From positions 1 through 51,739 of the forward strand of contig CAMDLH010000022.1 in NCBI GenBank assembly GCA_945901405.1: DNA of 51,739 bases. The letters are read 5' to 3'. This document shows, piece by piece, positions 16,867-25,777 of this stretch. This stretch comes from Bordetella parapertussis. GTDB lineage: Bacteria; Pseudomonadota; Gammaproteobacteria; Burkholderiales; SG8-41. Both the position numbers and the translations under genes were made by a program. The notes under the pieces were generated by a model. That model saw only the letters and a list, made by a program, of their open reading frames with translations, ran no database searches and had not been told where the DNA came from. How positions within the stretch are numbered: the first letter of the stretch is position 1; each line of letters starts with the position of its first letter.

Positions 16867-16976
16867 CGGCAAAGACGGCTTGGTGAAGCAGAGGGAAAAC
16901 CACTGTGCTTGGTCAAGTGGAGGGGCAAGGAAAGGAAGGAGCCTTTCACCACGCCTGAAATCGAAATCCGTCCAGC

Positions 16977-17000
16977 ATTCGCTATTCTAGAATAGCGAAT
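16977..17000. promoter_or_regulatory. 24-bp perfect palindrome upstream of the Fic gene
   Basis: The half-site ATTCGCTATTCT is followed directly by its exact reverse complement, with no spacer. It lies about 155 bp upstream of the Fic start, next to the AT-rich dispersed element. A perfect 12+12 palindrome is unlikely by chance and suits a dimeric DNA-binding protein or a resolution/recombination site. Confidence 0.6.
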
Positions 17001-17018
17001 GACCTCATGTATAGTAAA

Positions 17019-17052
17019 AAAAATAATAAAAACAAATACTTATATATATTAG
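17019..17052 (+). repeat. AT-rich dispersed element, copy 3
   Basis: Reads AATAATAAAAACAAATACTT followed by ATATATATTAG. It is co-directional with the Fic gene, about 105 bp upstream of its start. Confidence 0.6.
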
Positions 17053-17077
17053 TCACCTTTGTCTGCTCTCGGCCATC

Positions 17078-17145
17078 CTAAAATAAGACGCATCATTGAT
17101 TTACGATAACTAATTATCGTAAAATAACATCGTTCCTTATTTTAG
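17078..17145. promoter_or_regulatory. Nested inverted repeats before the Fic gene
   Basis: The outer arms CTAAAATAAG (17078-17087) and CTTATTTTAG (17136-17145) enclose the inner arms TTTACGATAA (17100-17109) and TTATCGTAAA (17114-17123), all perfect. The outer right arm ends 11 bp before the start at 17157. The position suits an operator of the Fic gene, whose product has a C-terminal winged-helix-like region. Confidence 0.6.
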
Positions 17146-17156
17146 ATTCGCGTCCC

Positions 17157-18323
17157 ATGCGCAGGCCCACTCCCGGCCACTACGTCACGGTCACCACCGC
17201 TACCGAGCCTTTCCAGGCCTATGTGCCGGCGCCGCTGCCGCCATCCCCGCCCATCGACTGGAGCCCCGCGCTGCGTCGCCGTTTCGACGACGCGCTCGTC
17301 GCCTTGGGCAGGGTGGACGCCATCAGCGCGCAACTACCCAACGCCGCACTGCTGCTCTACAGCTTTGTGCGCAAGGAGGCAGTGCTCTCTTCGCAGATCG
17401 AAGGCACGCAATCCTCATTGGCCGACCTCATGTTGTACGAAATCGACGAACAGCCGGGCGTGCCGCTGGACGACGCGCAGGAAGTCAGTCGCTGCGTGGC
17501 CGCGCTGGAGGAGGGACTCGCCAAACTGCGCGGCGGCCTGCCGCTGTGCCTGCGGCTGCTGCGCGACATGCACCGCGTGCTGCTCGATCATCCGCGCGGG
17601 CGCGGCAACGCGCCGGGCGAAGTGCGGCGCTCGCAGGTGTGGATCAGCGGCACGCGCCCCGGAAATGCGGCATTCGTGCCGCCACCGGCCGATGCGCTGG
17701 CGGACTGCCTCAAGGCGCTGGAGCGTTTTCTCAACGACGAGCCTGAAGCCACACCACCGCTCATCAAGGCCGCACTGGCGCATGTGCAGTTCGAGACCAT
17801 TCATCCCTTCCTCGACGGCAACGGCCGCATTGGTAGGCTGCTCATCGTGCTGCAACTCGTGGCCGACGGCGTGCTGCGCGAGCCGATGCTATACCCCAGC
17901 CTCTATTTCAAGACGCACCGCGCGCGCTATTACGAACTGCTCGACTGCGTGCGGCGGTATGGCGACTGGGAAGCGTGGCTGGAATTTTTTGCCGAAGGCA
18001 TCGAGGCCAGCGCGGCGCAAGTCGTGACCACAGCCCACGCCCTGCTCGCGCTGGTGAATGCCGACCGCGAGCAGATCGCCGCGCTCGGGCGCGTGTCAAC
18101 TTCCGTGCTAGCCGTGCATCAGGCCTTGCAGCGCCAGCCGATTGCGACAGCCGGGGCGCTGGCCAGCGCAACTCAATTGACGCCCGCGACCATCAACAAA
18201 TCGTTGGCGCATCTGGAAAAAATCGGTATCGTGGGGCGGCTCAACGAACGGCGGCGGGGGCGGGTGTTTTGCTATCGGCGGTATGTGGAATTGCTGAATG
18301 CGGAACTAAAGCTTGCGCGTTGA
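17157..18323 (+). CDS. Fic family protein with N-terminal inhibitory motif and C-terminal winged helix
   Basis: 388 residues. The Fic_N region covers about 5-95 and contains S78-S-Q-I-E82-G, matching the (S/T)xxxE(G/N) inhibitory helix of class II Fic proteins. The core motif HPFLDGNGRIGR lies at 216-227 with every catalytic residue present, so AMP-transfer activity is plausible. The C-terminus (about 320-375, ATQLTPATINKSLAHLEKIGIVGR) is a winged helix, as in self-regulating Fic proteins. Nested inverted repeats directly upstream may be its operator. It lies in the accessory island, 33 bp before a truncated methyltransferase, suggesting a former stress or defence module. Confidence 0.93.
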   Translation: MRRPTPGHYVTVTTATEPFQAYVPAPLPPSPPIDWSPALRRRFDDALVALGRVDAISAQLPNAALLLYSFVRKEAVLSSQIEGTQSSLADLMLYEIDEQPGVPLDDAQEVSRCVAALEEGLAKLRGGLPLCLRLLRDMHRVLLDHPRGRGNAPGEVRRSQVWISGTRPGNAAFVPPPADALADCLKALERFLNDEPEATPPLIKAALAHVQFETIHPFLDGNGRIGRLLIVLQLVADGVLREPMLYPSLYFKTHRARYYELLDCVRRYGDWEAWLEFFAEGIEASAAQVVTTAHALLALVNADREQIAALGRVSTSVLAVHQALQRQPIATAGALASATQLTPATINKSLAHLEKIGIVGRLNERRRGRVFCYRRYVELLNAELKLAR

Positions 18324-18356
18324 GTAAGAACGCCAAATTCGGGCGATAATGCTCGT

Positions 18357-19067
18357 ATGCACATTAACCAAAATATAGATCATCGCCGCGAATCGGTCGC
18401 GGCCATGATCTCCCCTGAACGTAAGTCCGAGTTCGGGCAGTTTATGACCCCGTCTGGCATAGCCTCGTTTATGGCGGCGATGTTTTCGGAAATGGGGAGT
18501 AAGGATGTCCACCTCCTCGACGCGGGGGCAGGAATCGGTTCATTGACAGTCGCATTTGTAGAACGGACAGCGAAGGATCGTCCGCGTTCGCTTCGTTCCG
18601 TTGCATGGGAGCTCGATCCGATAATGAGGGAGCATCTGACCGAGACGCTAGACGCGTGCGCAGAGATATTCCCGGGGTTGTCGGCTGAACTAGTCCATGA
18701 TGACTTTATCCTCTCCGCTGCTGATGGTGTGCGATACGGCACCATTCCGAAGTTCACCCATGCCATCCTGAATCCTCCCTATAAGAAGCTAAAGACGGAC
18801 TCCGACCATCGCAGAGCAATACGAAAGGTTGGCATCGAAACTACCAACCTCTACACGGCTTTCGTTGCCCTTGCCTTGCTGATGCTCAAAGACGGAGGAG
18901 AACTCGTCGCCATCATCCCCCGAAGTTTTTGCAACGGCACGTATTTCAAACCATTCAGAAAAATGCTTCTAGGGCATGCGGGGATTTGTCAGGTACATGT
19001 GTTTAAGGCAAGGAACCACGCGTTCAAGAGTGATGCGGTTGGGTTGCATCCGACCCCGATCATCTGA
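18357..19067 (+). pseudogene. Truncated class I N6-adenine DNA methyltransferase
   Basis: 236 residues of an Eco57I/BsuBI-PstI-like modification enzyme: EFGQFMTP (residues 25-32), the SAM motif DAGAGIGSLT at 55-64, and the catalytic NPPY at 139-142 in ILNPPYKKLKTDSDHR. Homologues run to about 500 residues, but here the frame breaks after VFKARNHAFKSDAV, giving a short unrelated end (GLHPTPII). The target-recognition half and any restriction partner are absent. The codons are visibly less GC-rich than the neighbours, consistent with transfer. Catalytic motifs are intact, but it is probably inactive. Confidence 0.82.
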
Positions 19068-19186
19068 TTCACTTTAACGGAGAGCGATTCCTCGGCCCTC
19101 ATTGAGCGAGTTAATTGCCGCCACTTTCTCTTGACTCTGGCTTTTTCCCCATCTAATAGTTGGGGGCGAGGCTTGGATTAACACTT

Positions 19187-20371
19187 ATGTCTAATCTCCC
19201 CTTATCCGGCATCACCGTAGTCTCCCTAGAACAAGCCGTAGCCGCCCCCTTCGCCGCGCGGCAGTTGGCCGAGCTCGGCGCGCGCGTCATCAAGATCGAG
19301 CGGCCCGAAGTCGGCGACTTTGCGCGCGGCTATGATCAGGCGGTTCACGGCCAGTCAGGCTATTTCCTGTGGCTTAATCGCAGCAAGGAAAGCCTTTCGC
19401 TCGATGTCAAAAAAAGTGAATCAAAACAAATACTTGCGAAGCTTATCGCGAAGGCTGATGTGTTCATCCAGAACCTGGCACCCGGTGCGGCCAAGCGCTT
19501 GGGCCTGGGCGCGGATGAGTTGATGGCGAAACATCCGCGTCTCATCGTTTGTGATATTTCGGGCTACGGCGACAGCGGCCCGTATGCACAAAAGAAAGCC
19601 TACGATCTGTTGATTCAAAGCGAGGCGGGCATCCTCGCGGTGACAGGCACGCGCGATTCGCCGGCGAAGGTGGGCGTGTCGCTCACCGATATCGGCACCG
19701 GGCTGCACGCGTATTCGGGCATTCTATCGGCGTTGTTTCAGCGCGAGCGCACCGGCAAGGGCCAGCGCATCGAAGTCACCATGTTCGAGGCGATGGTGGA
19801 GTGGATGAATCATCCGCTGATGTATGAGCATTTCGGCGGCAAGACCATGCAACGCAACGGCCCCGATCACGCCATCATCGTGCCGTATGGGCGCTTTACC
19901 GCGGGCGACGGCAAGGATGTCATGCTCGGCATCCAGAACGAACGCGAATGGGCGAAATTCTGTGACATCGTGCTGGGCCAGCCCGGCCTTGCCACGGACG
20001 AGCGCTACAACAACAACACCAAGCGGCTGGCCGCGCGCGACGAGATGATCGCGCTGATCACCGGCATTTTCGCCAAGATGACGGCGGAGCAAGTCGTCGC
20101 GAAACTCGACGCAGCCGGTATCGCCAACGCGCGCATGAATACACCGCTGGAAGTGTGGGATCACCCGCAACTCAAGGCGCGCAAGCGATGGCGCGAAGTC
20201 GAAACGCCCGCTGGGAACATTGCCGCGTTGTTGCCGCCGGTGACTTCCAGCAATTACGAAGTGCGCATGGACAAAGTGCCGAAAATCGGCGAACACACCG
20301 ATCTGGTGTTGCGTGATATCGGTTATAGCGATGCGGAGATCGCAGCGCTGCGCGCAAATGGCGTAGTGTAA
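19187..20371 (+). CDS. CaiB/BaiF-family CoA-transferase
   Basis: 394 residues from the ATG at 19187; the longer frame start 27 bp upstream adds no family sequence. Features: PLSGITVVSLEQAVAAPFAAR, LAELGARVIKIERPEVGDFAR, LWLNRSKESLSLDVKK, QNLAPGAAKRLGLG, CDISGYGDSGPY, and catalytic Asp168 in VGVSLTDIGTGL. It resembles the succinyl-CoA:mesaconate/citramalate-type CoA-transferase branch more than the gene at 6000. It precedes a PrpD gene on the same strand, separated by a large imperfect palindrome. Likely activates a carboxylic acid as its CoA ester. Confidence 0.93.
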   Translation: MSNLPLSGITVVSLEQAVAAPFAARQLAELGARVIKIERPEVGDFARGYDQAVHGQSGYFLWLNRSKESLSLDVKKSESKQILAKLIAKADVFIQNLAPGAAKRLGLGADELMAKHPRLIVCDISGYGDSGPYAQKKAYDLLIQSEAGILAVTGTRDSPAKVGVSLTDIGTGLHAYSGILSALFQRERTGKGQRIEVTMFEAMVEWMNHPLMYEHFGGKTMQRNGPDHAIIVPYGRFTAGDGKDVMLGIQNEREWAKFCDIVLGQPGLATDERYNNNTKRLAARDEMIALITGIFAKMTAEQVVAKLDAAGIANARMNTPLEVWDHPQLKARKRWREVETPAGNIAALLPPVTSSNYEVRMDKVPKIGEHTDLVLRDIGYSDAEIAALRANGVV

Positions 20372-20399
20372 ATTACTCAATAACCGAACTTCAAAATCT

Positions 20400-20477
20400 T
20401 TCGACACAGATGAGCACAGATTTACACAGATTGATTCGGGGTTAATCTGTGTTCATCTGTGAAATCCGTGTCGATGT
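20400..20477. repeat. Large imperfect palindrome (CACAGAT-rich)
   Basis: The left arm TCGACACAGATGAGCACAGA continues TTTACACAGATTGA, and the right arm TTAATCTGTGTTCATCTGTG continues AAATCCGTGTCGA; they pair with few mismatches around a GATTCGGGG loop. It fills most of the CaiB-PrpD gap. It may act as an mRNA hairpin or terminator and belongs to a repeat type seen in many bacteria. Confidence 0.6.
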
Positions 20478-20511
20478 TCTTGACGTTTAAATTGCTTCAG
20501 GGAGAACTGTG

Positions 20512-21870
20512 ATGGACAAAACAACTCAAACACTGGCGAACTACGTCACCGGTCTGACCTACGATCAACTATCGCCAAGCGCGGCGCACGAGACCAAGAA
20601 ACACTTGGTTGACGCCATCGCCTGCGCCATCGGTGGATTCAACAGCGCGCCCGCCGAAATCGCGCGCCGCATGGCCGGCAAGAACAGCGGCGAGCCGCCC
20701 GCGCGCGTGCTGGGCACCGGTCAACGCACGTCGATGGAAATGGCAACCTTCGCCAATGCGGTGATGGTGCGTTATCTTGATTTCAACGATACCTACATTT
20801 CCATAGGCTCCGGCCATCCGAGCGACATGACGCCTGCGATACTCGCGGTCGCAGATGCATATCGCGCCAGCGGCAAGGACACGCTGCTTGCGATTGCCAT
20901 CGCCTACGAGGTCTACGCCGCGATGGCCGATCAGATCGCGCTGCGTGATCTGGGGTGGGATCAGGGCGTATTCGCGGTGCTGGGCAGTGCCGCGGGTGCT
21001 GCAAAGTTATTGAAACTGAATGTGCAACAAACCGGCGACGCACTCGCCATTGCCATCACCGCCAACATCGCCACGCGCCAGACGCGCGCGGGTGAATTGT
21101 CGATGTGGAAGGGCGTGGCCACCGCCGCCGCCGCGCGCGCGGGCGTGAGCGCGGCGCTGCTGGCGAAGGAAGGCATGACCGGGCCGACCGCCGCGTTCGA
21201 GGGCAAGGATGGCATCTGGGAAAAAGTGACCGGCAAGTTTCAACTTGGCGCCATGGGTGGTGGCGAAAAGCAATTCGGCATCGAGCGTACCAACCTGAAA
21301 TTTTTCCCATCGGAGTATCACTCGCAGGCGCCGCTGTGGATCGCGCTTGAGTTGCGCAAGAAAGTCGCGGTGGCTGATATCGAAGCGGTAAACGTGCAGA
21401 CCTATTTCACCGCGTGGAGCGAAATCGGCAGCGAGCCGCAAAAATGGAATCCGCAAACGCGCGAGACCGCCGATCACAGCATGCCGTATTTGCTGGCGCT
21501 GGGGCTGATCGACGGACGCATCACGGTGAATAGTTTTGAATTGGAGCGCATGCGCGATCCGGCGGTGAAGGCATTGATGAACCGCATCAAGATTGCAGAG
21601 AGCAAGGATTTCACCGCGCAGTTCCCCGGCAAACTGGTGACGCAGATCGAAGTCGTCACGAAAAGCGGCCAGAGCATCGTCGAATCCGCGCAGCATCCGA
21701 AAGGCCACTCGAAGAATCCGATGTCGGATGATGATGTGAACAACAAATTCAGCCTGGTGTGCGAAGGGCTGATGGACGCCGCGCGGCGCGATGCGCTGCT
21801 GAAATCGCTGTGGGCAATGGATCAAGCCGCCAGCCTGGACTGCTTGTTTGATTTGCTGGTGCTGAAGTAG
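20512..21870 (+). CDS. MmgE/PrpD family protein
   Basis: 452 residues from the ATG at 20512, preceded by AGGGAGA as ribosome-binding site. Conserved segments: LVDAIACAIGGF, MATFANAVMVRYLDFNDTYISIGSGHPSD, AIAIAYEVYAAMAD, and KFFPSEYHSQAPLWIALEL. The F-N-D-T and G-S-G-H-P segments are those of true 2-methylcitrate dehydratases, so it is nearer to PrpD than the other two paralogues here. No PrpB or PrpC is adjacent, so a methylcitrate cycle is not encoded locally. It converges on the citryl-CoA-lyase-like gene with a hairpin between the stops. Confidence 0.92.
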   Translation: MDKTTQTLANYVTGLTYDQLSPSAAHETKKHLVDAIACAIGGFNSAPAEIARRMAGKNSGEPPARVLGTGQRTSMEMATFANAVMVRYLDFNDTYISIGSGHPSDMTPAILAVADAYRASGKDTLLAIAIAYEVYAAMADQIALRDLGWDQGVFAVLGSAAGAAKLLKLNVQQTGDALAIAITANIATRQTRAGELSMWKGVATAAAARAGVSAALLAKEGMTGPTAAFEGKDGIWEKVTGKFQLGAMGGGEKQFGIERTNLKFFPSEYHSQAPLWIALELRKKVAVADIEAVNVQTYFTAWSEIGSEPQKWNPQTRETADHSMPYLLALGLIDGRITVNSFELERMRDPAVKALMNRIKIAESKDFTAQFPGKLVTQIEVVTKSGQSIVESAQHPKGHSKNPMSDDDVNNKFSLVCEGLMDAARRDALLKSLWAMDQAASLDCLFDLLVLK

Positions 21871-21898
21871 GGCGGGAGGTACTACGCTACTCCCGTCC
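21870..21898. terminator. Candidate bidirectional terminator hairpin
   Basis: GGGCGGGAG (21870-21878) pairs with CTCCCGTCC (21890-21898) with one mismatch and an 11-nt loop, between two converging genes. There is no U-tract on either side, so it may stop transcription inefficiently. Confidence 0.4.
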
Positions 21899-21911
21899 TG
21901 CGAATTGAGGA

Positions 21912-22691
21912 TTACTTCCCACGCAAATGCGCGGTGGCGTCTTCCTCGGTGCGCGTCTTCACTTCATACGCCATCGGGTTGTTCATTTCCTCGCGGATGT
22001 GACCAACCAAACCAATCGCGCGCGCCATCACGCCGATGCCGCGCACGAAGCGCCAGTCGAGCCGCAACTCGCACGCGATCGAGCCGATGGCGCCAGTGGC
22101 GTTTACCGGCAGCAATTTGCCAGAACGTTTTTCCGCTGCCCGCGAAACTGCCTGCATGAGCTTGACGTAAGGGCCGTTAAAGCCGTTCTCCTCGGCGATA
22201 GCGAACAAGCGCGGCGCGCGCGGATCAACCGGTTTGTGCGTTGGATGGCCGATGCCGGGAATTATTTTTTTCGCGGACAAGAATTGTTCGACGATTTTTG
22301 CGGCTTCGGCTTCCGTGTCCACCACCGCCTTCGGATCAGGAATCGCCTCGTGCAACATGCGCGCGGCTGTTTCCATGCTGCCCACGTAGACGCTGCCCAG
22401 CCCCGATAATCCGGCTGCCACGGCGGCCTGCATCGCCTCGGGTGCGCCGGCGTAGGTCATGCGCGCGGCGATGGAGCTTGGTGTCAATCCGTGTTCGACT
22501 AGCGTTACCGCGATGGCGTTGAACATCGCCGATTCCCTGGGCGTGGGCACACGGTCGGTGAGTTCGAGAAACGCCATGTCGCCAAGCGAAAGTTTGCCGA
22601 TGATGTCCTTGCACAGATCAAAACCTTTAACCGTGATGCGATCCACCGTGCTCCAGCCGATGTCGGTGCGTATCGCCTTGCGTTTGGCCAT
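21912..22691 (-). CDS. Citryl-CoA-lyase-like protein (citrate synthase C-terminal fold)
   Basis: 259 residues, matching the small citryl-CoA-lyase-like family related to the C-terminal domain of ATP-citrate lyase. Seen: CKDIIGKLSLGDMAFLELTDRVP, VEHGLTPSSIAARMTYAGAPE, GIGHPTHKPVDPRAPRLF with the conserved active-site His, and VNATGAIGSIACEL. The His of the citrate-synthase HGGAN motif is absent (YVGSME), and the NVDG Asp of true lyases is replaced (NATG). That pattern is usual in this proteobacterial branch, whose reaction is not firmly known. It lies between PrpD and a GMC oxidoreductase, so it probably cleaves an acyl-CoA made by the nearby CoA-transferase (inference). Confidence 0.85.
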   Translation of the reverse strand: MAKRKAIRTDIGWSTVDRITVKGFDLCKDIIGKLSLGDMAFLELTDRVPTPRESAMFNAIAVTLVEHGLTPSSIAARMTYAGAPEAMQAAVAAGLSGLGSVYVGSMETAARMLHEAIPDPKAVVDTEAEAAKIVEQFLSAKKIIPGIGHPTHKPVDPRAPRLFAIAEENGFNGPYVKLMQAVSRAAEKRSGKLLPVNATGAIGSIACELRLDWRFVRGIGVMARAIGLVGHIREEMNNPMAYEVKTRTEEDATAHLRGK

Positions 22692-22772
22692 TTGTGTTTC
22701 CTCGCGAAAAGTTTAGCGTGCGGCTATGTTAACCTTTCCCGTCATAAATCCGAAACAGCGCAAGGCCGCAAA

Positions 22773-24377
22773 ATGAGCGAACAGTCCACTTACGATTACA
22801 TCATCGCCGGCGCGGGCAGCGCGGGCTGCGTGCTGGCGAACCGGCTCACCGCATCCGGCAAACATCGCGTGCTGCTGCTCGAGGCGGGCGGCGAAGACAG
22901 CAGTTTCTGGATTCATTTTCCTGTGGGCTACGGCAAACATTTTTCCAACCCGGATGTGAATTGGCTCTACAACGGCGAGCCCGCGCCGGCCATCGGCAAC
23001 CGGCGTATTCCGCAGCCGCGCGGCAAGGTGCTGGGCGGTTCGAGCTCGATCAATGGCCTCGTCTACATACGCGGCCAGCGCGAGGATTACGACCGCTGGC
23101 GCGACGCGGGCAACGCCGGCTGGGGCTATAACGACGTACTGCCGTATTTCATCAAGTCGGAGGATCAGCAGCACGGCGCCAATGAATATCACGGCGCGGG
23201 CGGCCCACTGCAAGTGTCGGATCACTCCGAGCCGCATCCGCTGTGCGACGCATTCATCGACGCGGCGCAGGCGAGCGGCTACGCGCGCAACGATGACTTT
23301 AATGGCGCAACACAAGAGGGTTTCGGTTACGTGCAGATGACCGCGCGCAACGGCTGGCGTTGCAGCGCGGCGAAAGCGTATCTGCATCCCGTGAGAAAGC
23401 GCGCGAATCTCACGGTCACCACGCACGCGCACGCCACACGTGTCATGTTCGACGGCACGCGCGCCTCGGGCATCGAGTATTTACAGAATGGCGTGAAAAA
23501 AACCGCCACCGCCGCGCGCGAAGTGATTTTGTCGAGTGGCGCATTCAACTCGCCGCAGTTGATGCAGATCTCCGGGCTGGGGCCGGCGGCGCTGCTGCAA
23601 AGCCTCGGCATACCCGTGGTGGCGGACATGCCGGGCGTGGGCGCGAATTTGCAGGATCATTTTAACGGCCGCATCGCCTACGAATGCAACGAGCCGATCA
23701 CGTTAAACGACGTGGTGAACAGCTTCCCCCGGAGTGTAATGGCCGCGCTACGCTTCATGTTTCTGCGCAAGGGGCTGCTCAACATGGCGGCGTCCTACTC
23801 GGCGGGTTTCCTGCGCGTTGATCCGGCGGCACAGTCGCCCGATATACAGTCGGGGCTGGGCTTGTTCAGCTTCGACAAACTGAGCGACGGGCTGCACAAG
23901 TATTCCGGTTTTTATTCGGCGGTGCGCCTGCTGCGTCCGGAGAGCCGCGGCACGGTGCTGCTGCAAAGTGCGAACCCGCTCGATGCGCCCGCGATCAAGC
24001 CCAATTACCTCGCGACGGAAAAAGATTGCAGCGTGCTAGTGGCCGGCATGAAGGCCGTGCGCCGCATTATGAGCGAGCCGGCGATGCGCCGCTACATCGT
24101 GCGCGAGCGCGATCCGGGTGACGATTGCGTGAGTGATTCTGACTTGCTGGATCACATTCGCAACAAGGGCGGCATCAGCTACCACCCGGTAGGCACCTGC
24201 GCGATGGGCAGCGATAGCGCGGCGGTGGTCGATGCGCGATTGCGTGTGCATGGCGTGCAAGCCTTGCGCGTGATCGATGCGTCGGTGATGCCGACACTGG
24301 TGTCGGGCAACACCAACGCGCCGACCATCATGATCGCGGAGAAGGGTGCGGACATGGTGCTGGCGGACGCAACGTAG
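22773..24377 (+). CDS. GMC-family FAD oxidoreductase (choline dehydrogenase-like)
   Basis: 534 residues from ATG 22773, giving the usual start just before the dinucleotide-binding motif [19 protein letters not shown]. Further motifs: [38 protein letters not shown] (GMC signature 2), and the C-terminal catalytic [11 protein letters not shown] with [16 protein letters not shown]. These enzymes oxidise primary or secondary alcohols with FAD. It is divergent from the lyase-like gene with about 80 bp between starts. The substrate is unknown; the family includes choline, polyethylene glycol and aliphatic alcohol dehydrogenases. Confidence 0.94.
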   Translation: MSEQSTYDYIIAGAGSAGCVLANRLTASGKHRVLLLEAGGEDSSFWIHFPVGYGKHFSNPDVNWLYNGEPAPAIGNRRIPQPRGKVLGGSSSINGLVYIRGQREDYDRWRDAGNAGWGYNDVLPYFIKSEDQQHGANEYHGAGGPLQVSDHSEPHPLCDAFIDAAQASGYARNDDFNGATQEGFGYVQMTARNGWRCSAAKAYLHPVRKRANLTVTTHAHATRVMFDGTRASGIEYLQNGVKKTATAAREVILSSGAFNSPQLMQISGLGPAALLQSLGIPVVADMPGVGANLQDHFNGRIAYECNEPITLNDVVNSFPRSVMAALRFMFLRKGLLNMAASYSAGFLRVDPAAQSPDIQSGLGLFSFDKLSDGLHKYSGFYSAVRLLRPESRGTVLLQSANPLDAPAIKPNYLATEKDCSVLVAGMKAVRRIMSEPAMRRYIVRERDPGDDCVSDSDLLDHIRNKGGISYHPVGTCAMGSDSAAVVDARLRVHGVQALRVIDASVMPTLVSGNTNAPTIMIAEKGADMVLADAT

Positions 24378-24494
24378 GGCGCGATTGCCGAAGGTATTGC
24401 GCCGCGCGATATATCAATCCGCGCTCAACGTTGCATGCCTTTCCACCATATACCGCACGGCGCAATGCGCTGCGCTTCGATTGCGCCCTACGAT
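24376..24494. repeat. Dispersed inverted repeat (GCGCAATGCGCTTCGCTT class)
   Basis: Begins GGGCGCGATTGCCGAAGGTA and ends GCGCAATGCGCTGCGCTTCG followed by ATTGCGCCCTACG. It is related to the copies at 32962-33045 and 34003-34083. It lies between the GMC and cupin stops. Confidence 0.6.
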
Positions 24495-24496
24495 AT

Positions 24497-24898
24497 CTAC
24501 GATTTGTTCAACGCCGCCGTCTCGTAATCCCCCGGCGAGGTAATCTCCAGCAACTCCAGATCATCCGAGCAGTCGAGTTCGTTATGCACGATGCCGGGTG
24601 GTTGCAGGCAGCAATCGCCGGGGCCAAAGGTGTGTTCGCCTTGGCCTTCGTAGGTGAATTTGATCCAGCCTTTCAGGATGTAGATCATCTGAAAGTCGAG
24701 CCGGTGCTGGTGCAGGCCGGTGGTGTGCAGCGCGCTGTGATCCTCGCCTTTTTTCACGCGAATCACGTGCGCGCGAAATTTGCCGTGGGTGGCGTCCTTG
24801 ATGCCCAGATCGCGGTATTCAAGAAACGAACGCAGCCCGTCCGTGAACTTTGCATGGTTGGCAAGATTTACCGAGAATTTCATTTCTGTCGCGCTCAT
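24497..24898 (-). CDS. Small cupin-domain protein
   Basis: 133 residues from the ATG at 24898, chosen because GGAGG precedes it at good spacing; an upstream in-frame ATG at 24952 would extend it by 18 residues. The cupin motifs are HQHRLDFQMIYILKGWIKFTYEGQGEHTFGPGDC and QPPGIVHNELDCSDDLELLEI. The first motif keeps H-x-H but the usual downstream Glu is not obvious. Probably a metal-binding sensor or isomerase-like protein of unknown function. It is divergent from the SDR gene. Confidence 0.85.
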   Translation of the reverse strand: MSATEMKFSVNLANHAKFTDGLRSFLEYRDLGIKDATHGKFRAHVIRVKKGEDHSALHTTGLHQHRLDFQMIYILKGWIKFTYEGQGEHTFGPGDCCLQPPGIVHNELDCSDDLELLEITSPGDYETAALNKS

Positions 24899-24957
24899 CG
24901 TGCGCCTCCAATGGATATCTTCGCCTATTATATGCCGCTTACTTTGGGGCAATGGTG

Positions 24958-25716
24958 ATGGAAGGACTCAAGCGTTGGAAGGGACGTGTCGCCCTGGTAA
25001 CGGGCGCGTCGGGCGGCATAGGCGAGGGCATTGCACGCGCGCTGGCGGGCATCGGCATGACGGTGGTAATCGTCGCGCGCCGCCATGAACGGCTCGACGC
25101 ACTGGCGGCGGAACTTCGCAAGAACGGCGCGCAGGTGATGGCGTGCGTGGTGGATGTCGGCAAGGAGGCCGAGGTGACGGCGATGTTCGACACCATCCGC
25201 CGCGATTGGGGCGAGGTGGATGTGCTGGTCAACAACGCCGGCACCGGCATGATGAGCACGATCGAGAACGGCAAGTTCGACGATTGGCGCGACACGCTCA
25301 ACATTAATATCGCGGCCCCCGCGCTGCTGGCGCGCGAGGCGCTACGCGGCATGCACGCCAAGGGCGAAGCGCAGATCGTCAACATTGCTTCGATCTACGG
25401 GCATCGCGATCAGGTGCCGAATTTTTCTTTTTATCAGGCGTCGAAATTTGCGGTGCGCGCATTGACGAATACCCTGCGGGCGGAATTATTTGCAAAGGGC
25501 ACGCGCGTGCGCGTGGGCATGATCTCGCCGGGCCTCGTGGCTACAGAGTTTCGCGAGCGGGCGAGTCACGGCGCGTTTCGTTATGAGTCGTATTTTGAGA
25601 AATACAAACCGCTGTTGCCTTCCGATATCGCGGATGCGGTTTTGTACATGTTGTCTACGCCCTCGCATGTGCAGGTGCAGGATATTTTGTTGTCGCCGAT
25701 GGGGCAGGGTTTGTAA
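24958..25716 (+). CDS. Short-chain dehydrogenase/reductase
   Basis: 252 residues. It has the Rossmann motif TGASGGIGEG at 15-24, VNNAG at 91-95, catalytic Ser145, Tyr159 and Lys163 in YQASK, and the product-release loop ISPGLVATEF. It looks like a classical NAD(P)-dependent SDR. Another ATG 6 bp upstream (24952) is possible, but 24958 has better spacing from the purine-rich GGGGC. Divergent from the cupin gene with about 60 bp between. Substrate unknown. Confidence 0.93.
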   Translation: MEGLKRWKGRVALVTGASGGIGEGIARALAGIGMTVVIVARRHERLDALAAELRKNGAQVMACVVDVGKEAEVTAMFDTIRRDWGEVDVLVNNAGTGMMSTIENGKFDDWRDTLNINIAAPALLAREALRGMHAKGEAQIVNIASIYGHRDQVPNFSFYQASKFAVRALTNTLRAELFAKGTRVRVGMISPGLVATEFRERASHGAFRYESYFEKYKPLLPSDIADAVLYMLSTPSHVQVQDILLSPMGQGL

Positions 25717-25777
25717 CGTTCCGAAGGCGCAACACTTCTTTCTCTTCAGGGCAAAGGTGTCTACACATCTCCACGGT

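Larger units (their letters stand above)
16473..17156. other. Intergenic region of about 680 bp without an intact gene
   Basis: Holds, in order: a decayed acyl-CoA dehydrogenase tail (16522-16594); TCGACATGG and related TCGA-rich direct repeats around 16635-16673; GCAATTGAACGG and GCAATTGGACGG direct repeats around 16762-16795; a GC-rich dispersed repeat (16823-16866); a 24-bp perfect palindrome; the AT-rich dispersed element; and nested inverted repeats before the Fic gene. I see no plausible coding sequence. Confidence 0.6.

Noticed and set aside
16600..17150. Possible CRISPR-like or iteron array from the TCGACATGG and GCAATTGRACGG direct repeats
   Set aside because: Only two or three short irregular copies, no regular spacer length, and no cas or rep gene nearby.
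19409..19441. Match to the AT-rich element (AATCAAAACAAATACTTGCG) inside the CaiB gene at 19187
   Set aside because: The encoded KKSESKQILAKL fits normal CaiB spacing without insertion, so codon-driven chance is a sufficient explanation; it is the only copy in the middle of a gene.
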